Assembly (NCBI GenBank): GCA_963966185.1
Contig: CAWZYM010000355.1
Location: 852,501-916,500, forward strand
Direction: 5' to 3'
Source of the DNA: Rhabditoides inermis
Lineage: Eukaryota; Nematoda; Chromadorea; Rhabditida; Rhabditidae
Length of the DNA stretch: 64,000 nucleotides
Below are positions 19,659-30,600 of the stretch, piece by piece (position 1 is the stretch's first letter; each line of letters begins with the position of its first letter). Under the pieces are notes generated by a model. That model searched no databases. It saw only the letters and a list, made by a program, of their open reading frames with translations, and was not told the DNA's origin. Position numbers and translations under genes: made by a program.

Positions 19659-22600
19659 TACTGGTGATGACAGACAGTGATGACAGACAGACAGTCTCGT
19701 CGCTGGTCGCTTACCGACCCGTCAAATTAAGTTTCATACCCATAATAGCTCAGAGAGCACATGAATAGATCAATCAGAGATCAATCAGAATCGATAAATC
19801 AATAAATCAATAACCGCGCCACCCACTCTTGTCCATGGTCGGCCGGTAGAAGTCGTCCCAGTGTTCGCACTGCACCTCCTGCAGGCCGAGAATGTCCGCG
19901 GACAGAGATCTGAAGTAAACAAACAGGTAAACAAGTAAACAAAAGTGTAAACAAGTAAACAACCAGGTGAACAACCATGTAAACAAGTAAAAACCACGTA
20001 AACAAGTAAACAAACAAGTAAACAACCGACTTGAGGTCCTGTTCGAGCAGCCGCCGGCGATGCTGCCAGCCGAGCAGATCCGGACGCGAACTTCAAAAAG
20101 TGAATTTATTCAATAATTGTGAATTTGGCTCTTTTCAGATTCAGAGTCAGGAAATCAGAAATCTATCCGAAATCGTAATAGCTTAACATGACGTCACCCC
20201 CACGCTGACTATTGACTCATAGGACTCACTTCAAGTGCCCGTACAGATACACTTGAATTGAATTCAAATAAAATCCGAATCAAAACACTTATCTCTAATC
20301 AAGTAGCTGTAGCACACACATTAATCGGGTAAATTACTGTAGTATAGGTATAGTTATACAATGCCAGCTGCTACCCATGCGGATTATCGATTTCATCGAT
20401 TTTATCGATCCGCAGCACCCACCTCAAGTGTCCGTACAGGTACATGGTCGTGTTGGTAGTGAGCTGACAGAGCACGTTGTAGCTGCACACTCGGAGGAGG
20501 GAGTAGTCAGTCGAGGGAGGAGACTGTAATGGGCTAACTGTAAAGTAAACTGTAATGTAAGTCTTTTTTTAAACTATCATCCCATTAAAGAAACCGACCA
20601 CTCTAAACTACGGGTGTGAATTACGACTATGGTTAACAAGTATATTTAGGGGACAAATTGTAGCTGCCCACTCGAAGGAGGGAGTAGTCGGTCGACGGGG
20701 GAGACTGCAAGACTTCTCCAGTCAGAGTACGCTTCTCATTACCGACACCATTTCCACAACTATGTACTCCATGAAAATGAAATTGCATGGACGGAGGAGA
20801 CTGCAAGATACAAGTTGTATACTCGCGATGAGTCGCGTGGAGTAGATCATTGCTGTGGGGTAGATCAGAGGAAGACGGAAGATCAGATTGTGGCAATAGC
20901 GTTCAAAGCAAGAGAGGGAGACGGTCGACGGGAGAGACTAATGGGCGAGACTATATTTTTTAGTACTGACGTATCCTTAGATAATGGATAATTGTGTTCT
21001 GTCTGAATGAGGGGAGAACTCCTGGGAATATCTAAAGATACGTCATCTCCCCCTTTTACTACTACATATCTCCGAGATGTACACTTAAACAAAGATCGCC
21101 TACGACAGTACCGACGATAGTGGGAAGGAAGTGCACCGCTTGATGTAGCCGCTGTGTGAGTAGCGGTTTCTACCATGTGCACTTCCTTCCCACTATCATA
21201 CCGACAACATTTCCAACACTATGTTACATGTACTCCATAAACAATACGCTTCGAACCCTCATCAAAACAGCGAAATTAACAACGTCCGTAATGATATAGT
21301 CCAACCAACCCGTTTGAAATTGACAACATCAATATTATGTAGATAGTACCAGAACCAGACACTTGCCATAAAAAATGGTCCAGGAATGATTATCGATCAA
21401 GTATAGTCTTCCCGCCACTAACCTCGTCAGCCTACCTGTCTTTCCCCGGCGTTAGCCTATGTATCTAGCATCTTAGGCACTACTGTATGCTTCATATCAT
21501 CATGATTGTGTTGTCATATTCAGATATAACGAGTACGGATAAACGATTGATTGATTGACTTGCCATAACCACAAATCTTACATGAGTACCGTACATACCG
21601 TACACCCGCATACCTGCACATCCTCCCAGTACCTCAGCGGCAGCCCGAATTCGGCCGCACACTCGCGCGCGTTCACAGTCTCCTCCTGAAATCAAAAAAT
21701 TTCTAAAATCATTTCTCGAATCATCTCTATATTTCTCCATACAGATACAAACTACTCCCTTCCGCTTTCACATATGTAATTGACACAACAACACGTCTTT
21801 TGGCCGTATAGCATAATCAAATTTCAATCACCTTTCACAAATAATTCAATCAATCAATCAATAATCAATCAATCGATACTCTTCCACTCACCTGCGCGGG
21901 TGTGTAGCACAGCGGTTGCACCTCGCTGCCTGATATGTAGCCGAGAACCGAGGCCTGAAATGGAAATGGAAAAGAAATATAAACATAATGATGTATTATG
22001 TGATAAGCATTGATTATAAAATAAAACTCTTTCAATCCTAAGAGACAAAACCTCAAAGAAAATACCGGGGTGAAATGTCTCATTTCCCTTTTTCCATATC
22101 CACAAATCCTGATGCAAGCTCAACTTTGAAAATCAGAGTGTACACTCCCTCAGGAATACAAATGTTACTCACAACACAAGATGTACTTTGAAAACACCAT
22201 TCACACCCACTGTTTTAGTAGCCACTTCCGCCATGATCAATGGTGAGTAGAGAGTAGAGAGTAAATGAGCCTACTCGACGCTATCACTATCACACACAAT
22301 CACACACTAAACGCGCGCGCGCAATCAATTCGCACCGCACTTCTCTCTCCCTACCCTTATCAGTCACTTATCATATCACACTCACGCAACTATGAAAGCG
22401 GAGCAAGAGCAATGTTTCTGACACATCATAACAGTGAAATTTCAAATTTCATTGTAACGCCTAAGGACTCCATTCATACGCTAGTGTATATATGTTCACG
22501 TAATGCGATTCCGGACAAGGTATTTGATTTGATTTGACTAAATTATCCTAGTATCCTATTTTCAGCCGCCTCGCACTCTCTTCACCCTTGCGCTCCGCTC

Positions 22601-25600
22601 TCTAATGCCGGCAACTGATTGGCCCACTCATAATTTCGAATGGAGGAGCGACCGTGTTTTTCTTTCCGTCTTTGAAGTTATCCTAATATCCCTGGCCCAC
22701 CTTCCCGATACTGCTCCTCCTGCGCGAGACAGAACGCTTGCGCTTCCTCTTCTCCTCCATAGGGGACGGCTGCGGGGTCGGGTCGGCCGGCTGAGAACAC
22801 ACATCTCTCTCTCTCCTCCCCCTCCCCTCCCTCCCTCCCTCTCTTTCTCTCTCTCTCTCCTCCCCCTCCCCTCCCTCCCTCCCTCTCTTTCTCTTTCTCT
22901 CTCCCCCTCTCCTCCCTACTCTCTCTCCCCCCTCTCTCTCCCTCCCTCCCTCCCTCCCCCCCTCTCTCTCTCCCTCCCTCCCTCCCCTCACCTCTTCGAT
23001 CACCGTCACATCCCCGTCGTCCTCCAGATTCCACTCATCCACCAGCACTAGCTGTGTGCTGTCCACGTCCAGCAGAATGATGTCGTCGTCGTCGTCGTCG
23101 TCTTCCTCAGCTTCCGAGCCAGAGTCCAGCGTCACTGAAAAATTCACTGATTCAAAGCGTCACTGAAAGTACATTGGAGTGAACACCGGAGTCAAGATCA
23201 CAAGATCAAGATCACATCACAAAATCATTGTTTATGTTTCAAAGCTATTTGATCAGAAATAGTAGACGGTACGCATATTTGATATTTAATTTCGCTCACC
23301 CCTGACCTCCGAGCCAGAGTCGAGCGTCACTGAAAGATTTACTGATCGTACAATCGTACAATTGCCGGACAAACTCTCTTAAAGGTAGTGTACCCTCTGA
23401 ATCTGGGTGCATGTGTAGATACAACATGTCATTGTTTACGACTCAATGAGTATATTATGATGATGCAAACATATATTCTGAAACAATTTAGTTTTAAAAA
23501 ATTATTTGAATATTGGAGTGAGAAATCGTAGAAACTAATAACTTTTAATCAGCTCGGGAATGTGTGCACAACTGCACGAAGTTACACAATTTGACCACAC
23601 TAACGGCTGTTTCATTCAAGACAAAAAAATTTGCATGTGTTTATATTGTTTCTTATGTCATTCTTATTTTATATAACATTTCTACTATGTGTTTATTTTA
23701 CTAAACTGGCGAAAACAGCTTATGGGAAATTATATGCTAAACGCAGTAAGATATGTTGAATGATGTTAAAAATCATAACTCACAACGTTGCGCAAACATG
23801 CGTATCATGTTGGATTAAAATAAATGTTTGACAATTTTTAATTTCATTATTTTTTATTACAAACAACCATAAACGACATAAAAATACCTCTAAAAAACAT
23901 TGATAATACATTCATGATAATTTTTTTATATTTGATTCAGAGGGTACACTACCTTTAAAAGCCGCCAGAACTCATGCATGTGCACTTTGTACGCGATTCA
24001 TAAACCTGACCCGTGGATGCTTTTTGCGCTACTACTCTGTGAATAATTGATGTTATGAATATGATAGCATAACGCGATCCCGAAAAAATGTTGAATTGAA
24101 TTGAATTGGAACCTGACCCACTCACCAACATCGGGCGGCCTCCTCGGGGTGGTCGTCACGCACAGAACCTCCACCTCCTCCTCTCCCTCTCCCTCCCCCT
24201 CTCCCGTCTCCATCTTCGGCGTCTTGGACTGACTCCTGCTCCTACTCCGTCTCTTCACCGAACCGGGCGACATGCGGAGCTCGCTGAAATCACACATCGT
24301 CTCTTCGAAAGCAAGTCTGAAAGTGTTTCGAAGGGATAGCAGGGCATTCCAAAGTCATCTCTCCGATGAGTGCTCCGTCTCGCAGAAGACTGTACGAACA
24401 ATCCAGTCAGGAGCCGAAATATGGGTTGCCACTTTATGATCACAACTTTCACGTTCTCTATTGTCAGAATCTTCGAGTTCACCCTTGGCGCTTGTGCTCA
24501 GTCAGACGTTACATTCACAGGAGTTGTCCAGTGACGTCATGACACTATGGCTGTCCAAACACTACAATACTCCGCCGTCGCAGCGCGCGGATTGAAAGCA
24601 GCTTGTTCACTATTCTCTCCGCGACTCTGATTGTGAGAGGTGAACAGCAGTACCATCCATAGCAACACACACAAAAGTGAGACGAAGAGTTGAAACAGAC
24701 CACCCACCATTCTGCCCCGCCAGGCGAGCTCTGCGGACTGCACAGACTCATCGGACGGCTGCCGCAGCTCTCGTCCATTTCCCCTCCTGCTCCTCCACCC
24801 TCTCCCTCTCCTTCACCCGCCTCCGATGCACACTCCTCCGCGTCCAGCACAACCTCCTCCACCGGAGCCTTCTTGTGCTTGTTCGCTGCAAAGGAGATGT
24901 GACTCTCTCTCTCCCTCCCCTCCCCTCCATCTCCCCTCCCCTCTCCCCCTCTCACCCAGCATGGCGAACACGTTGAACGTCTGCTTCTCCACCACAACCT
25001 CGCCTCGCCTCTCCGGCAGAGACGGCGCCGTCGACAGGCTCTTACGCGAGGCTGAAATGGAAACGAGGAATTGTTGTTTATTGTTGTTGTTGTTGTTGCT
25101 ATCAGCATGATTACGACATATGTTAGCATGACGATCAGACACTGACACGCGAGGATTCGCGAATGGAGAGACCCTTGTCTTACGCTACTATTTTTATTAC
25201 TAATATAAATTATAAATATCATTCTCCCCCTGAACACACCCATCCTCGCACCCTTGTTGCCATACGGTAAAAAATTCTTCTTCTTATTATTATAACTTAT
25301 AGAATATTGATTACACCAGAATCGCACCCACCCCTGCCCCTCCTCGGAAGCTGCTCGCCCGACTTGCTCAGGTAGATGAGGTGGCCGTCGGTCCCCCATC
25401 CCCTTCCCCTCCACCCACCCCTGCCCCTCCTCGGCAGCTGCTCGCCCGACTTGCTCAGGTAGATGAGGTGGCCGTCGGTCCCCCATCCCCTTCCCCTCCA
25501 CCCACCCCTGCCCCTCCTCGGCAGCTGCTCGCCCGACTTGCTCAGGTAGATGAGGTGGCCGTCGGTCCCCCATCCCCTTCCCCTCCACCCACCCCTGCCC

Positions 25601-27179
25601 CTCCTCGGCAGCTGCTCGCCCGACTTGCTCAGGTAGATGAGGTGGCCGTCGGTCCCCCATCCCCTTCCCCTCCACCCACCCCTGCCCCTCCTCGGCAGCT
25701 GCTCGCCCGACTTGCTCAGGTAGATGAGGTGGCCGTCCGTCGTCTTGGCGATGCTGTAAACAGAAGCTCAAGCTACGTTCTCCAACCCTCTCCCTTGTCA
25801 CCGTTCAGATCCCTTCTCTTTCTCTCTCTCTCCCCCACTCACTTGTACCCGTCCCTCCCCCTCTCTCTCTATCTCTCCCTCCATCTCTCTCTCTCCTCCC
25901 TCCTCTCCCCCCCCACTCACTTGTACCCGTCCCTCCCCCCCTCTCTCTCTATCGCTCCCTCCCCCCTCTCTCTCTCCTCTCTCTCCTCCCTCCTCTTCCC
26001 CCCCACTCACTTGTATCCGTCCCTCTTCTCGGGGGCGCCGTCTCCTCCGCGGCTCTCCGCCCGCACCACCGGCTGACTGTAGACACGACGCGGCGGCGGC
26101 TGCTGAGGGGCGTTCTGCAAGTCTTATTTGATCCCAGATCCCAAATCCCACACTGCCAGACTCGATTAGGTATCAGAAAGTCGCTTCATGATACAAAAGC
26201 ACATTCGGGACTTTCCGAGGAAGCGCGACGTTATGAGATCTTTTTCAACTCCACTACTCCATATTTTTGCTGGCAAAAAAGACCCTCAGAAAGATACGCA
26301 TCTGAACGGAAAATCCTCAAAAATCTTGTTTTGCATCAATTGGATTCGGCTAACACAGTAACTGTATTACCGCGCACACCGCCGCACCAATCTCCGTCCC
26401 AGCGCGTTGCGTATTTCTTACAGAATAATCTCTACCTCCACAGCTCATCTCACCAGACTATTGCAGCTGCCACCCATACAATCCACTCCAACCTCCAACT
26501 TCTCTCTCAAACCTATCACAGACCCCGTCGTTTACTCATTCTCATTCCCAATACCCCGAAAACGTCAACGGACTACGTACTCACCCGGGCCACATGCGCA
26601 TACGCCGCTCCTCCTCCTCCTGCTCCTCCTCCTCTCGCATACGGGACAGGCGGGTAGACGCCGGCTGCTCCATATCCTCCCACTCCTCCTCCTCCTCCTC
26701 CTCCGAGTCCGCCCCTACCCGGCACACCCTGGTAGCCATAGCCCGGCATAGACAGAAGAGGCTGCGGGCGGCCAAAGTGCACTGAAATCCAACCAATGTT
26801 CACCTCAGAGAGTACAAGACATTGCTATCACAACATCGAATAATGTTCACCTATTCCATGAAATCCACGTTTCCAATCATTTCAAATATGCGGCATTCAT
26901 GAGCTACGCAATTTCTTCTCTGATTCCAGTAACAACACTAATTCCGAATGAACAAACACAATTCTAGCACTCACTGTTCGTCGCATGATGCTGCGCCTGC
27001 TGGAACATCCTTCCGTCGAAGAGCGGCCCGACTCCGCCCATTCCAGCCACGCCTCCGCCCCTCGCTCCGCCCATTCCAGCCACGCCTCCTCCCCTCGCTC
27101 CGCCCCTCGCCGGACCACCGCCTCTCGGCATCCCTCCTCCGCCCTTTTTCGGAAACGAACCGCCAAACTGCGGATGCAT
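16003..27179 (-). CDS. Angel/CCR4-type endonuclease-exonuclease-phosphatase protein
   Basis: Homologue of the Angel branch of the CCR4 deadenylase/EEP family, which trims RNA 3' ends. Catalytic exons (minus): 21,614-21,686 (LPLRYWEDVQ), 20,424-20,482 (YNVLCQLTTNT), 20,030-20,092 (RPDLLGWQHRRRLL), 19,827-19,909 (ADILGLQEVQCEHWDDF, metal-binding Glu), 19,487-19,569 (GVYKKRTGEFHDGCAVFYRK), 19,037-19,103, 18,606-18,739 (LVGNTHILYND), 18,086-18,180 (MFITGDFNIEP), about 17,406-17,533, 16,875-16,970 (DSANPDFIFYGI), 16,253-16,336 and 16,003-16,056 (SGSDHLPLLAEF, catalytic Asp-His, then TAG). N-terminal exons at 22.7-27.2 kb are low-complexity: Gly/Pro-rich, RGG, acidic D/E and an RS stretch. The ATG at 27,179 is preceded by TTGTTGCAGCT, a plausible trans-splice acceptor. 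That the N-terminal exons join this gene is inference. Several introns carry long GA tracts. Confidence 0.8.
16980..17140. repeat. CT/CCCT-rich low-complexity tract in an intron
   Basis: Pyrimidine-only DNA on the plus strand (GA-rich in the sense of the Angel gene), directly upstream of the exon at 16,875-16,970. Confidence 0.9.
17547..18085. repeat. 540-bp CT-rich tract in an intron
   Basis: Almost pure pyrimidine, made of CTCTCTCT, CCCTCC and TTTCTCCC modules. There are longer internal copies, for example CTCACTTCCTTTATCTCCTC at about 17,671 and again at about 17,892. In the sense of the Angel gene it starts within a few nt after the splice donor at 18,085. Confidence 0.9.
19603..19658. 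repeat. (CAGA)n microsatellite
   Basis: About 13 CAGA units in an intron of the Angel gene, followed by further short CAGACAGT repeats to 19,695. Confidence 0.9.
20470..20940. repeat. Direct repeats copied from an exon edge
   Basis: Positions 20,472-20,530 (GTTGTAGCTGC-CACTCG-AGGAGGGAGTAGTC-GTCGA, GGAGACTG) recur at 20,655-20,712. Shorter pieces recur at about 20,790 and 20,920. The first copy spans the splice acceptor of the Angel exon at 20,424-20,482, so the repeats carry copies of that acceptor. Confidence 0.6.
21115..21199. mobile_element. 85-bp MITE of the 12,292 family
   Basis: Perfect inverted ends GATAGTGGGAAGGAAGTGCA and TGCACTTCCTTCCCACTATC around a 45-bp centre. They share the core GGAAGGAAGTGCAC with the element at 12,292-12,836. 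The flanks are GTACCGAC and ATACCGAC, an imperfect 8-bp duplication. It sits in an Angel intron. Confidence 0.75.
21480..21562 (+). mobile_element. 3' end of a truncated LINE, (GATT)n tail
   Basis: ACGAGTACGGATAAACGATT followed by GATTGATTGA resembles other LINE 3' ends in the window (GCGATTCCGGA-AA-GT then a short tandem tail). The match is weaker than for the copy at 22,432. Confidence 0.35.
22432..22540 (+). mobile_element. 5'-truncated copy of the RTE-type LINE
   Basis: The reverse complement matches 52,021-52,115, the 3' end of the intact LINE. It shares the (AAATC)n tail, then TCCGGAATCGCATT, GAACATATA and GTATG-ATGG-GTCCT. Only about 100 bp remain. It is inserted in an intron of the Angel gene in the opposite orientation to that gene. 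Confidence 0.75.
22804..22988. repeat. CT-rich tract next to a splice donor
   Basis: Pure pyrimidine DNA (CTCTCTCC, CCCTCC). In the sense of the Angel gene it begins within about 4 nt of the donor of the acidic exon at 22,992-23,134. There are longer internal copies such as TCTCCTCCCCCTCCCCTCCC. Confidence 0.9.
23382..23955. mobile_element. 574-bp MITE with TA or TTAA target
   Basis: Inverted ends AAGGTAGTGTACCCTCTGAA and TTCAGAGGGTACACTACCTT. Flanks can be read as TA (23,380-23,381 and 23,956-23,957), as for Tc1/mariner, or as TTAA, as for piggyBac. The body is AT-rich and has no transposase. It lies in an Angel intron. Confidence 0.75.
24030..24107 (+). mobile_element. Truncated LINE 3' end, (AATTG)n tail
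   Basis: ACGCGATCCCGAAAAAATGT followed by TGAATTGAATTGAATTGG has the arrangement of the other LINE 3' ends here. It is a subfamily related to the piece at 2,955-3,010. Confidence 0.45.
25318..25745. repeat. 87-bp minisatellite, about 4.9 copies, probably coding
   Basis: Unit starts GATGAGGTGGCCGTCGGTCC. The period is 87 bp, exactly 29 codons. In the minus sense each unit reads DGHLIYLSKSGEQLPRRGRG plus a Gly/Arg/Trp-rich remainder. So the tract can expand an RGG-like N-terminal segment of the Angel protein without changing frame. Each unit also carries a possible donor (GGGGTGGGTGGAGG), so it could instead be repeated exon plus intron. The copies are nearly identical. Confidence 0.75.
25830..26030. 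repeat. Three copies of a splice-donor segment in CT repeats
   Basis: CCCCACTCACTTGTACCCGT (last copy TTGTATCCGT) occurs near 25,835, 25,910 and 26,001, separated by CT-rich DNA. In the minus sense each reads GACGGGTACAAG followed by GTGAGTGGGG. That is the exon end GYK and its donor, so the donor of the exon at about 26,012-26,113 is triplicated. Confidence 0.75.
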
Positions 27180-27681
27180 AGCTGCAACAAGGACTTTGAT
27201 TCGAGGCATCACAATATATTCACGTGGCAACTCAAACTCGAACTCTGAATAAATATAGTGTTATTAAACAAACATCGCATCACATCACCCTGACCTCGCT
27301 ACTGATAACACGCACTGTTGCACACCCAACACAAATACAGCCACTGCACAATCGGACGATAATCGCACGCGCCAAAACACCCAGACTATATCGATCTACC
27401 TGAACACCCAACAGTTCGGTTCAGTTCAGTTGCGTATTGTGCATTTTTTAGCGCAACGTGTCTATTTGTCGACAAACCTGTCTTGTTGTTTTATTCAATG
27501 CATTTCTAGTAACTTGGTGTCATTATCACTGTCCGAGGTAGACCATATTGCCAGGTTCAGTGATCTCGTCAGTATCACTGCTGTCTTTGCCAGACGATAA
27601 TCTGTTCATCAATGTCACAGTGTTCCATTGTTGTTCCGTTGCAGTTTCTTCGCATTGAATCTCTCTATCATTGGCAGAGTG
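27180..27681. promoter_or_regulatory. Divergent intergenic region
   Basis: 500 bp between the minus-strand Angel start (27,179) and the plus-strand kinase start (27,682), presumably holding both promoters. No TATA box stands out. TGTTCCGTTGCAG at about 27,633-27,645 is a candidate trans-splice acceptor for the kinase mRNA. Confidence 0.45.
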
Positions 27682-30600
27682 ATGCCGGTCACCGCCAAGT
27701 TCATCAACGCCCGCGAGCGCGCCGTCGACGACGCTCTGCGCGGACTCGTCCTCACCAACGCCTACCTCAAATTCCATCCGGTATTGGAATAGAATAGAAC
27801 AGATTTACTGCGGATATCAAGAGTACAAAAACGGAGATGAAACACGACGGGTTTAGTCTGCGTGAAGTATCTGTCGGTGGTTCATTCTTGTCGGGATCCG
27901 ACTTGTAGGAGGGGTGGTGTGTTTGGTCTCACGCTTAGGTTGACGTTGCGACAGCCATTGTAGAAAGTGCAGTATTGGAGAAATATACTACTTTTCGTGA
28001 AGGAAGCCAAAAATCGGAAATTGATTTTTTAGTAATCTTCGCAGTCATAAGCAGCTTGCAAGATGGTTGAAAAAAGTGAAAAAAACGAGAAAAAAAACGG
28101 AGAAAAAGGACAAAAAAAATGATTTTTTTTTTTGAAAAAAAGTGAAAAAAAATCATTTTTTTTGTCCTTTTTCTCCGTTTTTTTCTCGTTTTTTTTTCAC
28201 TTTTTTCAACCATCTTGCAAGCTGCTATAGTTTCTTTCCGAAACAACCAACATGCCACATATGATGAAACCGGATGGTAGGTTCACACATTCGGTCTGGT
28301 GGAAGGGACCGAAACCGAAAGTGTGCTATGCATTTTCAATTTATAACTTGCTTTGAATTTCTTGTAATTTCAGTCCTGTGCCCGAGTGGTGCTCGGTCCT
28401 TCCGATCCCGACGAAGTGGCCATCATCGCCGGCGGCGGATCCGGACACGAGCCCTTCGCTGCAGGTTCTTTCAGAATCAGAATCAGAATATTCATCTCGA
28501 ATCAAGTAGCACATGGCAATGTAATTTACGGTAAGGTTACGGTAAAGTACAGTGATATCACGCTAAAACGGATTTCGGTTGTCCCGTGGATGCGGACGTG
28601 TTGGTGGTGATGCTTGTCATAGGTTCTTAGGATCGCAGATAATAGTTTATTGTGGTTATGACATACACACAAAGCGAACTGCAAAACTGTTCGTATTCGA
28701 TTTTCAAGGCTTCCCTTTCGCCGGAAACTGTTGGCGTAAATGACTAGAATCGAGAGAGATCTCACGACCTCTCTCCATTCTAGGCCTGGTCGGGCCGTCT
28801 CTGCTTACCGCCGCCGTGTGCGGCAACGTCTTCGCCTCCCCGCCCACACAACACGTGCTCGCGGCGCTCGAGGAGACACGCAGGCACGGTCAGTCACCTC
28901 TTCAGATCATCCAGCTCGCCTTTTCAGCCGGAGCGATTCTCTTCGTCATCAACTACACCGGCGACCGGCTCAACTTCGGACTCGCTGCCGAGCGGTTCCG
29001 AGAGAGTGGCGGAAAAGCGCGGTGAGGCGCTCAATCGCGCGATTCATATGTTCATAGGAACCTGGTCGTATATGATATATAGTTTCGTGATCATGATTGA
29101 TTTGACCCGGTCGCTCAGACTCGTGTCGATCGCCGACGACGTGGCCATAGAAGACGAGGGTCGGTCGGTGGGAAGGCGCGGACTCGCCGCGGCCACATTC
29201 GTCATCAAGGTGCGCAATTAGAAAACGTTGTATAACTGTACTTTACCGTAATTTACATTGTCATATACTACTTGATTGGAGATAAATATTCGGATACTGA
29301 ATAAGAGCACTTCAAACGTCTCACATGGTCAGATCGCTTGCTCTATGGCCAAGACCGGTCGCTACTCTCTCGACGAGATCGCCGATTTTGCAGAAAAAGT
29401 CATCGACAACTGCGGTGAGTAGTATAATCGTAGCTTTAAAAGCACTTCCGATCACAGGAACCCTCGGTGTCTCCCTGGCTGCATGTAGCCCTCCCGGCAG
29501 CGGGCCTCTCTTCCAACTACCCGAGGGAATGATGGAGGCGAGTCTACATCGGAAACGTAACCGATTACTATGCCTAGGTCGGTCTGGGCATCCACGGAGA
29601 GCGTGGGCGGGAGCGCGCGCCCCTCCAATCTGCCAAGACCATCATGCAACAGACAGTGTGCAGTCTCGTCACCAGCCGACTGCAACTCAAGCAGGGATCC
29701 ACTCTCATCGCCCTCCTCAACAACCTCGGCGGCACTTCGCAGTTGGAGATGAGCATACTCGCCGGAGAGTTCTCGGCGGCATGCGGTACGTGGCTCCTTG
29801 TGATACACATCAATATCTTATCCAGCGTCTCACTCACTCTCCATCACTCGTTTCCTCTCCGGAACTTTCATGACTTCCCTCGACGGACACGGAGTCAGTG
29901 TCTCGCTCCTCTGCCTGGACAGATTCGACGAGGCCGAACGGAAACAGATCCTAGAGCACATTGGTGGGTTCTAGTCAAACCCAGATACAAAGTGACTCCC
30001 AGACTCTTCCGCGACGTCCGCCGCTTGGAAAGCCTTCTCCACTCCTCCCGCATACAGCGAGATACACTTCGACACAGTCACCGAGGAAGAGATACAAACC
30101 ACTGGCGCTCAACTCAATCCCGGTAAGTTTTGCGAGATAAAAATAAGTCTTGACGCCATGACGATAACGATAGAATTCCACTGTGTGCGTAATTCTTTTG
30201 CGATCGTGTCATGAACATACCAGTTCCGAATCCTATATTAGACCGAATTTGTATTTGTATCAGAGGGAGATGATGAGTGGTGAACACTCTATTCCAACCA
30301 TTGCAGACGAATCTGCCACCGTGCGCGACTGCCTGACCGCCGCGTGTGCCGCCCTCATCGACGCCGCGCCGCTGCTCGATCGACTCGACGGCGCGGCCGG
30401 GGATGGCGACTGCGGACAGACCATCGCCGAGGCGGCCAAAAGTCAGTGAGACTGGATGTGGCTTGGCGTGAGAGCCTGTCTCTCATCAGGGAGTGTGACA
30501 TTGTACCATTGGGTACTACAGTGAGTGCGACTTGGTAAGAGTATGACTTACTTGGTGTGAATTGGCGTAAAACTTGTGTAGTGAAACTTGTGACGTGTCT

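Noticed and set aside
19603..19695. CRISPR-like regular repeats
   Set aside because: Simple CAGA microsatellite without spacers, in a eukaryotic intron. The same holds for the 87-bp, 33-bp and 236-bp tandem arrays.
24545..25801. 418-codon minus-strand frame
   Set aside because: It reads through introns and the 87-bp array in a frame other than the one fitting the Angel exons. The array reading DGHLIYLSKSG is preferred.
28928..29021. Reading the kinase through 28,889-28,927 as coding
   Set aside because: The 39-nt stretch is open in frame, but it has GT-AG ends and removing it restores the family spacing before INYTGDRLNFG.
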